Positions 1-7,685 of a stretch of DNA of 64,000 nt are shown here, in pieces. This stretch comes from Sphingobium jiangsuense (GTDB lineage Bacteria; Pseudomonadota; Alphaproteobacteria; Sphingomonadales; Sphingomonadaceae): NCBI RefSeq assembly GCF_014196495.1, contig NZ_JACIDT010000014.1, positions 39,410 to 103,409 on the forward strand. The letters run 5' to 3'. Every line of letters starts with the position of its first letter. The first letter of the stretch is position 1. Both the position numbers and the translations under genes were made by a program. The notes under the pieces are model-generated. The model was not told the origin of the DNA. It did no database searches and saw only the letters and a list, made by a program, of their open reading frames with translations.

Positions 1-915
1 ACCCCCGGCGTGAAGGGCAGCCAGACCCTGCCGCTGACGATGCGCGGCCTCGTGCCCGCCGTGCCGATCGAATATCGCCTGCCGGTGGCTTCGGCGCAGG
101 TGAAGTCGGCGATATTGCTCGCCGGGCTCAACACGCCCGGCATCACCCGCGTGATCGAGCCGGAAGCGACCCGCGATCATAGCGAGCGGATGCTGCGCGG
201 CTTCGGCGCGGAACTGACGGTCGAACAGGACGGCGAGGGCGCGCGCATCATCTCGATTCGCGGCGAGGCGGAATTGCGGCCGCAGCATATCCTGGTGCCG
301 GGCGATCCGTCCTCGGCGGCGTTCCCGCTGGTCGCGGCGCTGATCGTGCCGGGATCGGACGTGACGATCACCGGCATCGGCATCAACGACACGCGCATCG
401 GCCTCGTCAGGCTGTTGCAGGCGATGGGCGGCGACATCGAATTGCTGGACGTGCGCGACGAAGGCGGGGAGCCGGTTGCGGACCTGCATGTCCGCGCCTC
501 GCGCCTGCGCGGCGTGGAGAACGACCCGGCGGACGTGCCGAGCATGGTCGACGAGTTCCCGGTCGCCTTCGTTGCGGCGGCGCTCGCCGAAGGGCGCAGC
601 GTCTTTCGCGGGCTGGAGGAACTGCGCGTCAAGGAAAGCGACCGCATAGCGGTGATGGCGCAGGGGCTGCGCGCGATCGGCGCGCGGGTCGAGGAAACGG
701 AGGACGGCCTTGTCATCGACGGCACCGGCGGGGAGCCGCTGGCCGGCGGCGGGCCGATCGCGACGCATCTCGACCATCGCATCGCGATGAGCTTCGCCGT
801 CGCCGGGCTGGCGAGCCGGAACGGCGTCACCATCGACGACATGCGCCCGGTGGAAACGAGCTTCCCCGGCTTCGCGCCGCTGCTGAACCGGATCGGCGCC
901 GGGGTGGAGGCGTGA
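1..915 (+). CDS. aroA: 3-phosphoshikimate 1-carboxyvinyltransferase (EPSP synthase), 5'-truncated
   Basis: Shikimate-pathway enzyme that transfers the enolpyruvyl group of PEP to shikimate-3-phosphate in the cytoplasm. The reading frame is open to the window edge (frame 1), so the N-terminal third is missing; about 304 residues remain of a family that is usually 430-450. Visible family motifs are LPLTMRG at the start, a DHSERML segment, RVKESDRI and DHRIAMSF near the C-terminus, where the Arg/Lys/Asp/His residues line the substrate and PEP sites. The stop overlaps the cmk start by 4 bases (GTGA), so the two are translationally coupled. The order aroA-cmk-rpsA-ihfB is widely conserved in proteobacteria, which supports the call. 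Confidence 0.96.
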   Translation, partial: TPGVKGSQTLPLTMRGLVPAVPIEYRLPVASAQVKSAILLAGLNTPGITRVIEPEATRDHSERMLRGFGAELTVEQDGEGARIISIRGEAELRPQHILVPGDPSSAAFPLVAALIVPGSDVTITGIGINDTRIGLVRLLQAMGGDIELLDVRDEGGEPVADLHVRASRLRGVENDPADVPSMVDEFPVAFVAAALAEGRSVFRGLEELRVKESDRIAVMAQGLRAIGARVEETEDGLVIDGTGGEPLAGGGPIATHLDHRIAMSFAVAGLASRNGVTIDDMRPVETSFPGFAPLLNRIGAGVEA

Positions 916-1541
916 TCGTCGCGGTGGATGGACCGGCTGCTTCCGGCAAGGGAACCATCGCCCGCGCGCTGGCGGCGCATTACGGCCTGCCGCATCTCGA
1001 CACCGGCCTGCTCTATCGCGCGGTGGCGTTGACGCTGAAGCGCGCCGGGGGCGACCCCGAAAGCGAGGCGGATGCCGTCGCCGCGACGGATTTCCCCGCC
1101 ACGCTGCTTACCGATCCCGAATTGCGGACCGAAGCCACGGGCGCGCTGGCCTCGCGCGTGTCGGCCCATGGCGGCGTGCGGGCGGCGCTCAAGGCGCGGC
1201 AGCAGGCGTTCGCGGGACAGGCGGGCGGGGCGGTGCTTGACGGGCGGGACATTGGCACCGTCATCGTGCCGGATGCCGATGCAAAGCTCTATGTCACCGC
1301 TTCGCCGCAGGTGCGGGCGGACCGGCGCGCGCGGGAAATGGAGCAGCATGGCCTCGCCGCCGACCGCGAGGCGATGATCGCGGAGATCGTCGCGCGCGAC
1401 GCCCGCGACATGGGGCGGGACAACGCGCCGCTGATGCAGGCCGCCGATGCGGACTTGCTAGATACCAGCGATTTGACTATAGCAGAGGCCGTCCAGAAGG
1501 CGATTGCGCTGGTGGATGCACGGGTGGAACGCCACCGATAA
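912..1541 (+). CDS. cmk: (d)CMP kinase
   Basis: Cytidylate kinase, which phosphorylates CMP and dCMP with ATP. The 209-residue length fits the bacterial family. The N-terminus carries a P-loop (GPAASGKGT, about residues 6-14), followed by the DTGLLYRAVA nucleotide-binding segment and a DGRDIGTV motif. The GTG start at 912 overlaps the aroA stop, and the P-loop lies right after it, so no earlier start is needed. A hairpin followed by T residues sits 15 bases past the stop. Confidence 0.96.
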   Translation: MIVAVDGPAASGKGTIARALAAHYGLPHLDTGLLYRAVALTLKRAGGDPESEADAVAATDFPATLLTDPELRTEATGALASRVSAHGGVRAALKARQQAFAGQAGGAVLDGRDIGTVIVPDADAKLYVTASPQVRADRRAREMEQHGLAADREAMIAEIVARDARDMGRDNAPLMQAADADLLDTSDLTIAEAVQKAIALVDARVERHR

Positions 1542-1555
1542 GAGTGGCGGCAGGC

Positions 1556-1587
1556 AAGGCGCACGGAGTCTCCGGGCGCCCTTTTTT
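1556..1587 (+). terminator. rho-independent terminator after cmk
   Basis: An AAGGCGC-A-CGGAG arm pairs with CTCCG-G-GCGCCCTT across a single-base loop, with one small bulge, and runs directly into six T residues. It lies between the cmk stop and rpsA, so rpsA probably has its own promoter in 1590-1750. Confidence 0.65.
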
Positions 1588-1759
1588 GCTTATTCCGCGT
1601 GCATTTCGCTTCGTTTCCGCCGGATGGGTGCCGTTTGCGCATGGGGCGCCGGCGGCGGTTTGGCCAGGACGACAGAATCGCATTTCGTGATTCGGGTCCA
1701 GTTTGGAAAGACCTCCGGAGACAACCGGATGGCCAGCAAAAGTGAGTGAAGGAACCTAT

Positions 1760-3466
1760 ATGGCCTCAACGGCATTTCCGTCGCGCGACGATTTCGCGGC
1801 ACTTCTCAATGATTCCCTCGGTGGCGAGGACGGCGGCTTCGAAGGCCGCGTCGTAAAGGGCACCGTTACCGCTATCGAAAATGATCTGGCCGTCATCGAC
1901 GTGGGCCTCAAGAGCGAAGGCCGCGTGCCGCTGCGCGAATTCGCCGCGCCGGGCCAGAAGGCCGACCTGAAGGTCGGCGATGAAGTCGAAGTCTATGTCG
2001 ATCGCGTCGAAAATGCCTATGGCGAAGCGATGCTGTCGCGCGATCGCGCGCGCCGCGAAGCCGCATGGGACAAGCTCGAATCCGAATTCGCCGAGAACGC
2101 CCGCGTCGAAGGCGTCATCTTCGGCCGCGTCAAGGGCGGCTTCACCGTCGACCTCGACGGCGCCGTGGCGTTCCTGCCCGGCTCGCAGGTCGACATCCGC
2201 CCGGTGCGCGACGTCACCCCGCTGATGGACATTCCGCAGCCCTTCCAGATCCTGAAGATGGATCGCCGCCGCGGCAACATCGTCGTGTCGCGCCGCGCCA
2301 TCCTCGAAGAGACTCGCGCCGAACAGCGCAGCGGCCTCATCCAGACGCTGGCCGAGGGCCAGATCATCGAGGGCGTGGTCAAGAACATCACCGATTATGG
2401 TGCGTTCGTTGATCTGGGCGGCATCGACGGCCTGCTGCACGTCACCGATCTCAGCTACAAGCGCGTCAACCACCCCAATGAGATGATCAACATCGGCGAT
2501 ACCGTCCGCGTGCAGATCATCCGCATCAACCGCGACACCCAGCGCATCAGCCTCGGCATGAAGCAGCTGGAAAGCGATCCGTGGGAAGGCGCCGAAGCCA
2601 AGTATCCGGTCGGCGCGAAGCTGACGGGCCGCGTCACGAACATCACCGAATATGGTGCGTTCGTCGAACTGGAACCGGGCATCGAAGGCCTGGTCCACGT
2701 TTCGGAAATGAGCTGGACCAAGAAGAACGTCCACCCCGGCAAGATCGTGTCGACCAGCCAGGAAGTCGAAGTCGTCGTCCTCGAAGTCGACAGCGAGAAG
2801 CGCCGCATCTCGCTCGGCCTCAAGCAGGCGCAGAACAATCCGTGGGACAGCTTTGCCGAGCGTCACCCGATCGGTTCGACCGTCGAGGGCGAAGTCAAGA
2901 ACGCGACCGAATTCGGCCTGTTCATCGGCCTGGAAGGCGATGTGGACGGCATGGTCCACATGTCCGACATCGCCTGGGGCATCTCCGGCGAGGACGCGCT
3001 CAACCTGCACCGCAAGGGCGAGGTCGTGAAGGCGGTCGTGCTCGACATCGACGTCGAGAAGGAGCGCATCAGCCTCGGCATGAAGCAGCTTGAAAAGGGC
3101 GCGCCGGGCGTCGGCCAGTCGACCGGTTCGGGCCTGTCGAAGAATCAGACCGTCACCGTCACCGTTCTCGAAGTCCGCGACGGCGGCCTAGAGGTGCAGG
3201 CGGGCGAGGATGGCGCCACCGGCTTCATCAAGCGCAGCGACCTTGGCCGCGACCGCGACGAGCAGCGCGCCGAGCGCTTCCAGCCGGGCCAGAAGTTCGA
3301 CGCCATGGTCATCGGCTTCGACCGCAGCAAGAAGCCCAACTTCTCGATCAAGGCGCTGCAGATCGCCGAAGAAAAGCAGGCGGTCGCCCAATATGGTTCG
3401 TCCGACAGCGGCGCATCGCTGGGCGACATTCTTGGCGAAGCATTGAAAGCGAAGAGCGAAGGCTGA
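1760..3466 (+). CDS. rpsA: 30S ribosomal protein S1
   Basis: Ribosomal protein S1, which binds mRNA on the 30S subunit and helps load structured or weakly SD-led messages. It has 568 residues, close to the 557 of E. coli, with tandem OB-fold S1 domains. The four C-terminal ones are easily seen from repeated phrases of the type YGAFV(D/E)L, GL(L/V)HV(T/S) and RISLGMKQLE. The start ATG at 1760 is preceded by GAAGGAAC; an in-frame upstream codon at 1703 would add 19 residues without family likeness and was not used. The roughly 170-base leader after the cmk terminator could hold the autoregulatory S1 site known from other bacteria, but no such structure was proven here. Confidence 0.97.
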   Translation: MASTAFPSRDDFAALLNDSLGGEDGGFEGRVVKGTVTAIENDLAVIDVGLKSEGRVPLREFAAPGQKADLKVGDEVEVYVDRVENAYGEAMLSRDRARREAAWDKLESEFAENARVEGVIFGRVKGGFTVDLDGAVAFLPGSQVDIRPVRDVTPLMDIPQPFQILKMDRRRGNIVVSRRAILEETRAEQRSGLIQTLAEGQIIEGVVKNITDYGAFVDLGGIDGLLHVTDLSYKRVNHPNEMINIGDTVRVQIIRINRDTQRISLGMKQLESDPWEGAEAKYPVGAKLTGRVTNITEYGAFVELEPGIEGLVHVSEMSWTKKNVHPGKIVSTSQEVEVVVLEVDSEKRRISLGLKQAQNNPWDSFAERHPIGSTVEGEVKNATEFGLFIGLEGDVDGMVHMSDIAWGISGEDALNLHRKGEVVKAVVLDIDVEKERISLGMKQLEKGAPGVGQSTGSGLSKNQTVTVTVLEVRDGGLEVQAGEDGATGFIKRSDLGRDRDEQRAERFQPGQKFDAMVIGFDRSKKPNFSIKALQIAEEKQAVAQYGSSDSGASLGDILGEALKAKSEG

Positions 3467-3494
3467 TAGCCAAATTCTCTTCGGTTTGATTTAA

Positions 3495-3535
3495 AAGCCT
3501 CGCTGCGACTTTGTTGCAGCGGGGCTTTATTATTA
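3495..3535 (+). terminator. rho-independent terminator after rpsA
   Basis: AAAGCCTCGCTGC pairs with GCAGCGGGGCTTT (one G-T wobble) across a 9-base loop and is followed by an A/T-rich run (ATTATTATTTTATTTT). It begins 29 bases after the rpsA stop and separates it from ihfB. Confidence 0.85.
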
Positions 3536-3608
3536 TTTTATTTTAGATATTTACAAAAATTTACGGATAATAATGTCCGTATTTGGGAAGTCGCGCCGAA
3601 CAGGAACG

Positions 3609-3637
3609 TTGTCATCTCCGTGTCATTTGCGTAATAA
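3609..3637 (+). promoter_or_regulatory. sigma-70-type promoter for ihfB
   Basis: TTGTCA at 3609-3614 and TAATAA at 3632-3637 are separated by exactly 17 bases, close to the housekeeping consensus. They lie about 45 bases before the ihfB start codon. This is a pattern match only. Confidence 0.55.
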
Positions 3638-3681
3638 GAGAAATCCGGCAATGAGTGGGACTGCCGGACTAAGGAGGACAA

Positions 3682-3969
3682 ATGATCCGTTCCGAACTGA
3701 TTCAGCGTCTGGCGGAAGAGAACAAAGACCTTACCCTTATGGAGGTCGAGCGGATTGTGGAACTTTTCTTTTCCGAAATCACCGAGCAACTCGCCAAGGG
3801 TGGGCGTGTGGAGTTGCGCGGTTTCGGAGCCTTTACGACGCGGTCGCGCGAAGCGCGCATGGGGCGCAATCCGCGCACCGGGGAATCCGTCGATATCAAG
3901 GCGAAGAAAGTGCCGTTTTTCAAGCCGGGCAAGGAAATCCGCGAACGCCTGAACGGCGGCGGCGACTAG
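3682..3969 (+). CDS. ihfB: integration host factor subunit beta
   Basis: DNA-bending nucleoid protein, partner of IHF-alpha. It has 95 residues with the HU/IHF fold. The diagnostic beta-ribbon stretch [22 protein letters not shown] lies at about residues 47-68 (here in two adjoining parts), followed by the conserved [10 protein letters not shown] strong Shine-Dalgarno AAGGAGG (3671-3677) fixes the start. The position right after rpsA is the classical one for ihfB, which favours IHF-beta over a plain HU. Confidence 0.93.
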   Translation: MIRSELIQRLAEENKDLTLMEVERIVELFFSEITEQLAKGGRVELRGFGAFTTRSREARMGRNPRTGESVDIKAKKVPFFKPGKEIRERLNGGGD

Positions 3970-4075
3970 GCGCCGGCTATCCTGTTTCCTGACGAAGAGA
4001 AGGCGCGCGGGCTTTCGCGCGTCCTGAAGGTGCACGGGATTGCGGTTTTGAATGGTCGGTTGACCTATCTTCTAT

Positions 4076-4154
4076 CGTCACCCCAGCGCAGGCTGGGGGG
4101 CGTTGGCCTTGTCGCGCGTCGCCTCTTGAGGTGCCAGCCTGCGCTGGCATGACG
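4076..4154 (+). repeat. family A intergenic double-hairpin repeat, copy 1
   Basis: Two adjacent hairpins: CCCCAGC-GCAG-GCTGGGG and TGCCAGC-CTGC-GCTGGCA, with outer GTCA/TGAC ends. It lies between ihfB and tRNA-Leu. The rest of the 3970-4317 gap shows no gene that could be supported. Confidence 0.85.
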
Positions 4155-4317
4155 CGATGGAGATGGCTGGCTTCGGGTGGTTAGCGATATTCCTCCTGCG
4201 CCGGAGGATCAGGGCGGAAACCCGGAATTGCCGGAACGGCATCCGTCCAACGGACGCTTGACGTCGCCACCGCGCCATTGCAGGGGTGGCGGGCCTGCCC
4301 CTTGCGAAGGGACTCTG

Positions 4318-4403
4318 GCGGACGTGGCGAAATCGGTAGACGCAGCGGACTTAAAATCCGCTTCCCTTCGGGAGTGCGGGTTCGAGTCCCGCCGTCCGCA
4401 CCA
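4318..4403 (+). tRNA. tRNA-Leu (anticodon UAA)
   Basis: An 86-base cloverleaf including an encoded CCA. Acceptor GCGGACG (4318-4324) pairs with CGTCCGC (4393-4399), discriminator A. The anticodon stem is GCGGA/TCCGC with loop CTTAAAA, giving anticodon TAA. The T arm is GCGGG-TTCGAGT-CCCGC. A long variable arm (CTTCCCTTCGGGAG) is as expected of a class II leucine tRNA. Confidence 0.96.
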
Positions 4404-4536
4404 TCCTGCATCATCACAGGGCGGCCGGGGCCTCAACCCGTCCGGGCGCGCGCCACCGATGCGGATATCGGCTTGGACTTGCCCCGGCGTCGCGATAGGA
4501 TGGCGACCGCCTTCTCCCTGACCGGAACCTGTTCCC

Positions 4537-6003
4537 TTGCCGTCTCGCTTCCCCCGCGCCGTTCTTTATCTGTCGCTCCTCCCCTTGCTGTTGGCCGCGG
4601 GCTGCGACCGTGGGCGCAGGGACGGGCCGGTGCGCGTCAGCGTCATGGGCAGCGAGAAGGAGGTGGAGGCCCCGCTCGCCCATATCGGAACCCGCGCGGG
4701 ACAGGTGGTGTTCGCCGCGACGGCGCAGGGGCTGGTCAGCTATGACGCCGCCGGCGACGTCATTCCGGGGCTGGCGCAGCGCTGGATCGTCGTGGACGAC
4801 GGCCGCAGCTACATCTTCCGCCTGAGGCGGGCGAAATGGCTCAACGGCAAGCGGGTGGACGCGCGCGACGTGCGCCGCCTGCTACTGGCCCGGATGGAGC
4901 GGGAGGTTGCGCGCGATCCCTACGGCATCATGGCGTCGGTGGACGAGGTGCTGGCGATGACCGGCGACGTCATAGAGATACGCCTCGTCGCGCCGCAGCC
5001 CGATTTCCTGCTGGCGATGGCCCAGCCGGAAATGGGCGTCGCCTTGCCCGACGGCGGCACCGGTCCCTATCGCCGCACCGGCGAAAGCAAGGAGAAGGGG
5101 GTGCTGCTGCTCGCCCCGGTCGAGGATGCGGACGAGGGCGTGACGGAGCCCAGGGCGCATGAGCGGCTGGTGCTGCGCGCCGAGCGGCCCAGCCGGGCGC
5201 TGGCGCGCTTCACCGGCGGAAAGGCCGATCTGGTGCTGGGTGGTACGCTGGCGGAATTCCCCTATATCGCGCTCGGCGAGGTGCCGCCCCGGACCGTGCG
5301 TTTCGACCCGGTGCAGGGGCTGTTCGGCCTCGCCCTGTCGCCCGACACGCCGATGTTCGCCGACGCCAATGTGCGCGAGGCGCTGTCGATGGCGATCGAC
5401 CGGCAGGCGATCATCGGCTATTTCGATATGAGCCGGTGGAAGATCGCCGAGCAGATCCTGCCGCAGCAGCTCAACCTGCCGCATCCGCCGACCGCCCCCG
5501 GCTGGAGCGCGATGAGCATGGAGGATCGGCGCAATTTCGCCATCGGCGTGATCGCGCGCTGGCAGGCGCAGCATGGCGGCAAGCCGGTGGAACTCAGCAT
5601 CGCGCTGCCGCCCGGACCGGGTATGAGCCTGCTGTTCCTGGCGCTGAAGGCGCAGTTGCAGGCGATCGGCATCACGGTGAGGCAGGTCGAGAAAAAGGGC
5701 GACCTGACCCTGATCGACGAGGTGGCGCCTTATGACAGTGTGGTCTGGTATCTCGGCCGCCTGAGCTGCGCGCGCAAGGTGCATTGCGACAAGGCGGCGG
5801 AGGATCTGCTCAAGCAAACGGTGAAGGCGACCGACATGAGCGCCCGGCTGTTCCTGCTGGGGCAGGTCGAGCCGCTGATCCAGCGGCATAACGGCTTCAT
5901 TCCGCTCGCCATGCCGGTGCGCTGGTCGCTGGCGGCCTCCCGCCTCAACGGCTTCCAGCCGTCGCCGCGCGGGGATCGCAGCCTGCGCGGGCTGGTGGAG
6001 TAG
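4537..6003 (+). CDS. ABC transporter substrate-binding lipoprotein, family 5 (SBP_bac_5)
   Basis: Probable extracytoplasmic solute receptor of the oligopeptide/dipeptide/nickel type, 488 residues. The N-terminus is a lipoprotein signal with lipobox LAAGC (Cys about residue 23), so it should be membrane-anchored in the periplasm. Family-like stretches include GLAQRWIVVDDGRSYIFRLR early on, and a central VREALSMAIDRQAII. The start is TTG at 4537: it is the only plausible codon between the in-frame stop at 4519 and the signal peptide. No permease or ATPase genes flank it, so its partners, if any, are elsewhere. It converges with the next gene with a 6-base gap. The substrate cannot be told. Confidence 0.8.
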   Translation: MPSRFPRAVLYLSLLPLLLAAGCDRGRRDGPVRVSVMGSEKEVEAPLAHIGTRAGQVVFAATAQGLVSYDAAGDVIPGLAQRWIVVDDGRSYIFRLRRAKWLNGKRVDARDVRRLLLARMEREVARDPYGIMASVDEVLAMTGDVIEIRLVAPQPDFLLAMAQPEMGVALPDGGTGPYRRTGESKEKGVLLLAPVEDADEGVTEPRAHERLVLRAERPSRALARFTGGKADLVLGGTLAEFPYIALGEVPPRTVRFDPVQGLFGLALSPDTPMFADANVREALSMAIDRQAIIGYFDMSRWKIAEQILPQQLNLPHPPTAPGWSAMSMEDRRNFAIGVIARWQAQHGGKPVELSIALPPGPGMSLLFLALKAQLQAIGITVRQVEKKGDLTLIDEVAPYDSVVWYLGRLSCARKVHCDKAAEDLLKQTVKATDMSARLFLLGQVEPLIQRHNGFIPLAMPVRWSLAASRLNGFQPSPRGDRSLRGLVE

Positions 6004-6009
6004 GCCGCC

Positions 6010-6663
6010 TCAACCGCTCCACGGCCGCTCGCGATACCATTTGGTGATGACATATTTGGTGCCGCCGCGCACCTTCATGCCGTGGTGGATGCTGTCCGGG
6101 TTGAGGGAACCGTCGGCGCGGCGGTTGCTCCACGCCAGCATCTTGCCGGTCTGCGGCCGGATCGTCTTGCCGATACTGGTGAAGCGCGTCGCGCCGCCCT
6201 GCGCCGGTTCGTTGAGGTAGATCATCGCCGTCCACGTCCGGTTGCCCGCGACCGAGCAATAGCGCGCATAATCGGACCCATTCGGCTCGAAATAGTCGGT
6301 ATGCGGCTTGAATTCCTGCCCGGCGGCGTAGCGCTGGCCCTGTATCGGTTCGCCATGGGCCGGGTCGATGCCGAGCCAGCCGGCGATCCGCGCGTCGATA
6401 TCGGCAACGAACGGGTCGCCATGATCGAGATCGCAGGTCTCGCTGGTGCGGAACAGGCTGTCGCCATTGGCGTCGGCGATGGTGGAGGGGCGCCGCCGCG
6501 CGTCGATGCGGCCGATCAGCGCGGCGCATTCGTCCGGCGTCAGGAAATGCTTCTGCTGAAAGAGGATCAGCGCGGCGCCGGGGAAGCGCTGGACCCCCGG
6601 ATGCCGGGCGATCCGCGCGAGGTCGGCGGTCGTGGCCGAGGGGGCGGTCTGCGATGGCTGCAT
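6010..6663 (-). CDS. 2-oxoglutarate/Fe(II)-dependent dioxygenase, prolyl 4-hydroxylase type
   Basis: A 217-residue cytoplasmic enzyme of the prolyl-4-hydroxylase alpha-like 2OG-Fe(II) family. The metal triad is visible as H121-x-D123 (KPHTDYF) and H193, with K203 ten residues on as the expected 2-oxoglutarate carboxylate ligand. The surrounding phrases RYAAGQEFKPHTD, MIYLNEPAQGG and WYRERPW are typical of P4H domains. The target (a protein prolyl or another small substrate) is unknown. It is a stand-alone gene convergent with the solute-binding gene and divergent from the gsp operon. Confidence 0.85.
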   Translation of the reverse strand: MQPSQTAPSATTADLARIARHPGVQRFPGAALILFQQKHFLTPDECAALIGRIDARRRPSTIADANGDSLFRTSETCDLDHGDPFVADIDARIAGWLGIDPAHGEPIQGQRYAAGQEFKPHTDYFEPNGSDYARYCSVAGNRTWTAMIYLNEPAQGGATRFTSIGKTIRPQTGKMLAWSNRRADGSLNPDSIHHGMKVRGGTKYVITKWYRERPWSG

Positions 6664-6803
6664 GGACGAATCCCTATCCGGTTTTCCGCCGCATACACGC
6701 CCCGCCGCCGGGGACGCAAAATGAAATATTTCCGTAACATAGCCGTCATGGAGGCGTCATGAACGGCTTCTAGCAGCAGCCTGCTTCCACAGGGGAACGG
6801 GCG

Positions 6804-7685
6804 TTGAAATATTTTGCGGGCATGGGAAAGACAGGCGGCGAAAAGGTGGGCGGCATCGCCGACCGGCTGCGGATCATGCACTGGCCGCGCCTCGCGCAGG
6901 GGCTGCTGCTGCTGGCGCTGGCGATCCAGATCGTCCGCCTGTTCTGGGCGATCGTGACGCCGGTGGGCCCGCTGGGCGACTGGCGCGGGCGCACGGCCGA
7001 TATTCCCGCCGCATCCGCGCGGGCGGCGCTGTTCGGCGGCTTCGACCCCTTTTATCCCGCCGCCCCGGCCAGCAGCGCCGGGCCGCAACAGGTGACCTCG
7101 CTGGCGCTGACGCTGTTCGGCATCCGCCTCAACGAGGGCTCCGGCCTCGGCTCGGCGATAGTGGCGAGCGGCGACGGCGCGCAGAACAGCTATGCGGTCG
7201 GCGACGAAATCGCGCCGGGCGTCGTGCTGAAGGCGGTGGCGTTCGACCATGTGGTGATCGACCATGCGGGCACGGAGGAAATGCTGTTCCTCGACCAGTC
7301 GTCCCCGGTTCCCCCCGCCGGCGGCCGACCGGACGAGCAGGGCGGCGATGCGCGGGACGGCGCGTCGTCGCCCTCCGCATCGCCGCCCGCAAGGCCTGTC
7401 GCCGGAAGCCTGACGGTTTCCGCGCTGAAGGCGGGCGTGGGTTTCGGCCCGCGCATGAGCAACGGGCGCATCACCGGCATCGTCCTCTCCCAGAAGGGGC
7501 CGGGATTCGAGGCGGCGGGCTTCCGCCCCGGAGACATCATCACGCAGGTCAACGGCAGGGATATAGGCTCGGCCGACGATCTCGCCGCCCTGCAACAGGC
7601 GCTCGCCCCCGGCGCGCGGATCAGCCTGACGGTCGAGCGCGGCGCGCAGGCCGTCCCCATAGCGATAGTGGTTCAAGGACAATGA
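6804..7685 (+). CDS. gspC: type II secretion system protein GspC
   Basis: Inner-membrane linker between the secretin and the cytoplasmic-membrane platform. After a cytoplasmic tail there is one transmembrane segment (about residues 31-52, LAQGLLLLALAIQIVRLF), a periplasmic homology region (ALFGIRLNEG...VGDEIAPGVVLKAV) and a C-terminal PDZ domain (GFEAAGFRPGDIITQVNGR, about 236-254). It reads from a TTG at 6804; an in-frame ATG at 6822 would shorten it by six residues and is equally possible. The stop overlaps the gspD start (ATGA). Confidence 0.9.
   Translation: MKYFAGMGKTGGEKVGGIADRLRIMHWPRLAQGLLLLALAIQIVRLFWAIVTPVGPLGDWRGRTADIPAASARAALFGGFDPFYPAAPASSAGPQQVTSLALTLFGIRLNEGSGLGSAIVASGDGAQNSYAVGDEIAPGVVLKAVAFDHVVIDHAGTEEMLFLDQSSPVPPAGGRPDEQGGDARDGASSPSASPPARPVAGSLTVSALKAGVGFGPRMSNGRITGIVLSQKGPGFEAAGFRPGDIITQVNGRDIGSADDLAALQQALAPGARISLTVERGAQAVPIAIVVQGQ

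Noticed and set aside
3970..4075. GC-rich hairpin after ihfB (CGCGCG arms) as a terminator
   Set aside because: The arms are short, alternative pairings are equal, and no T-run follows.
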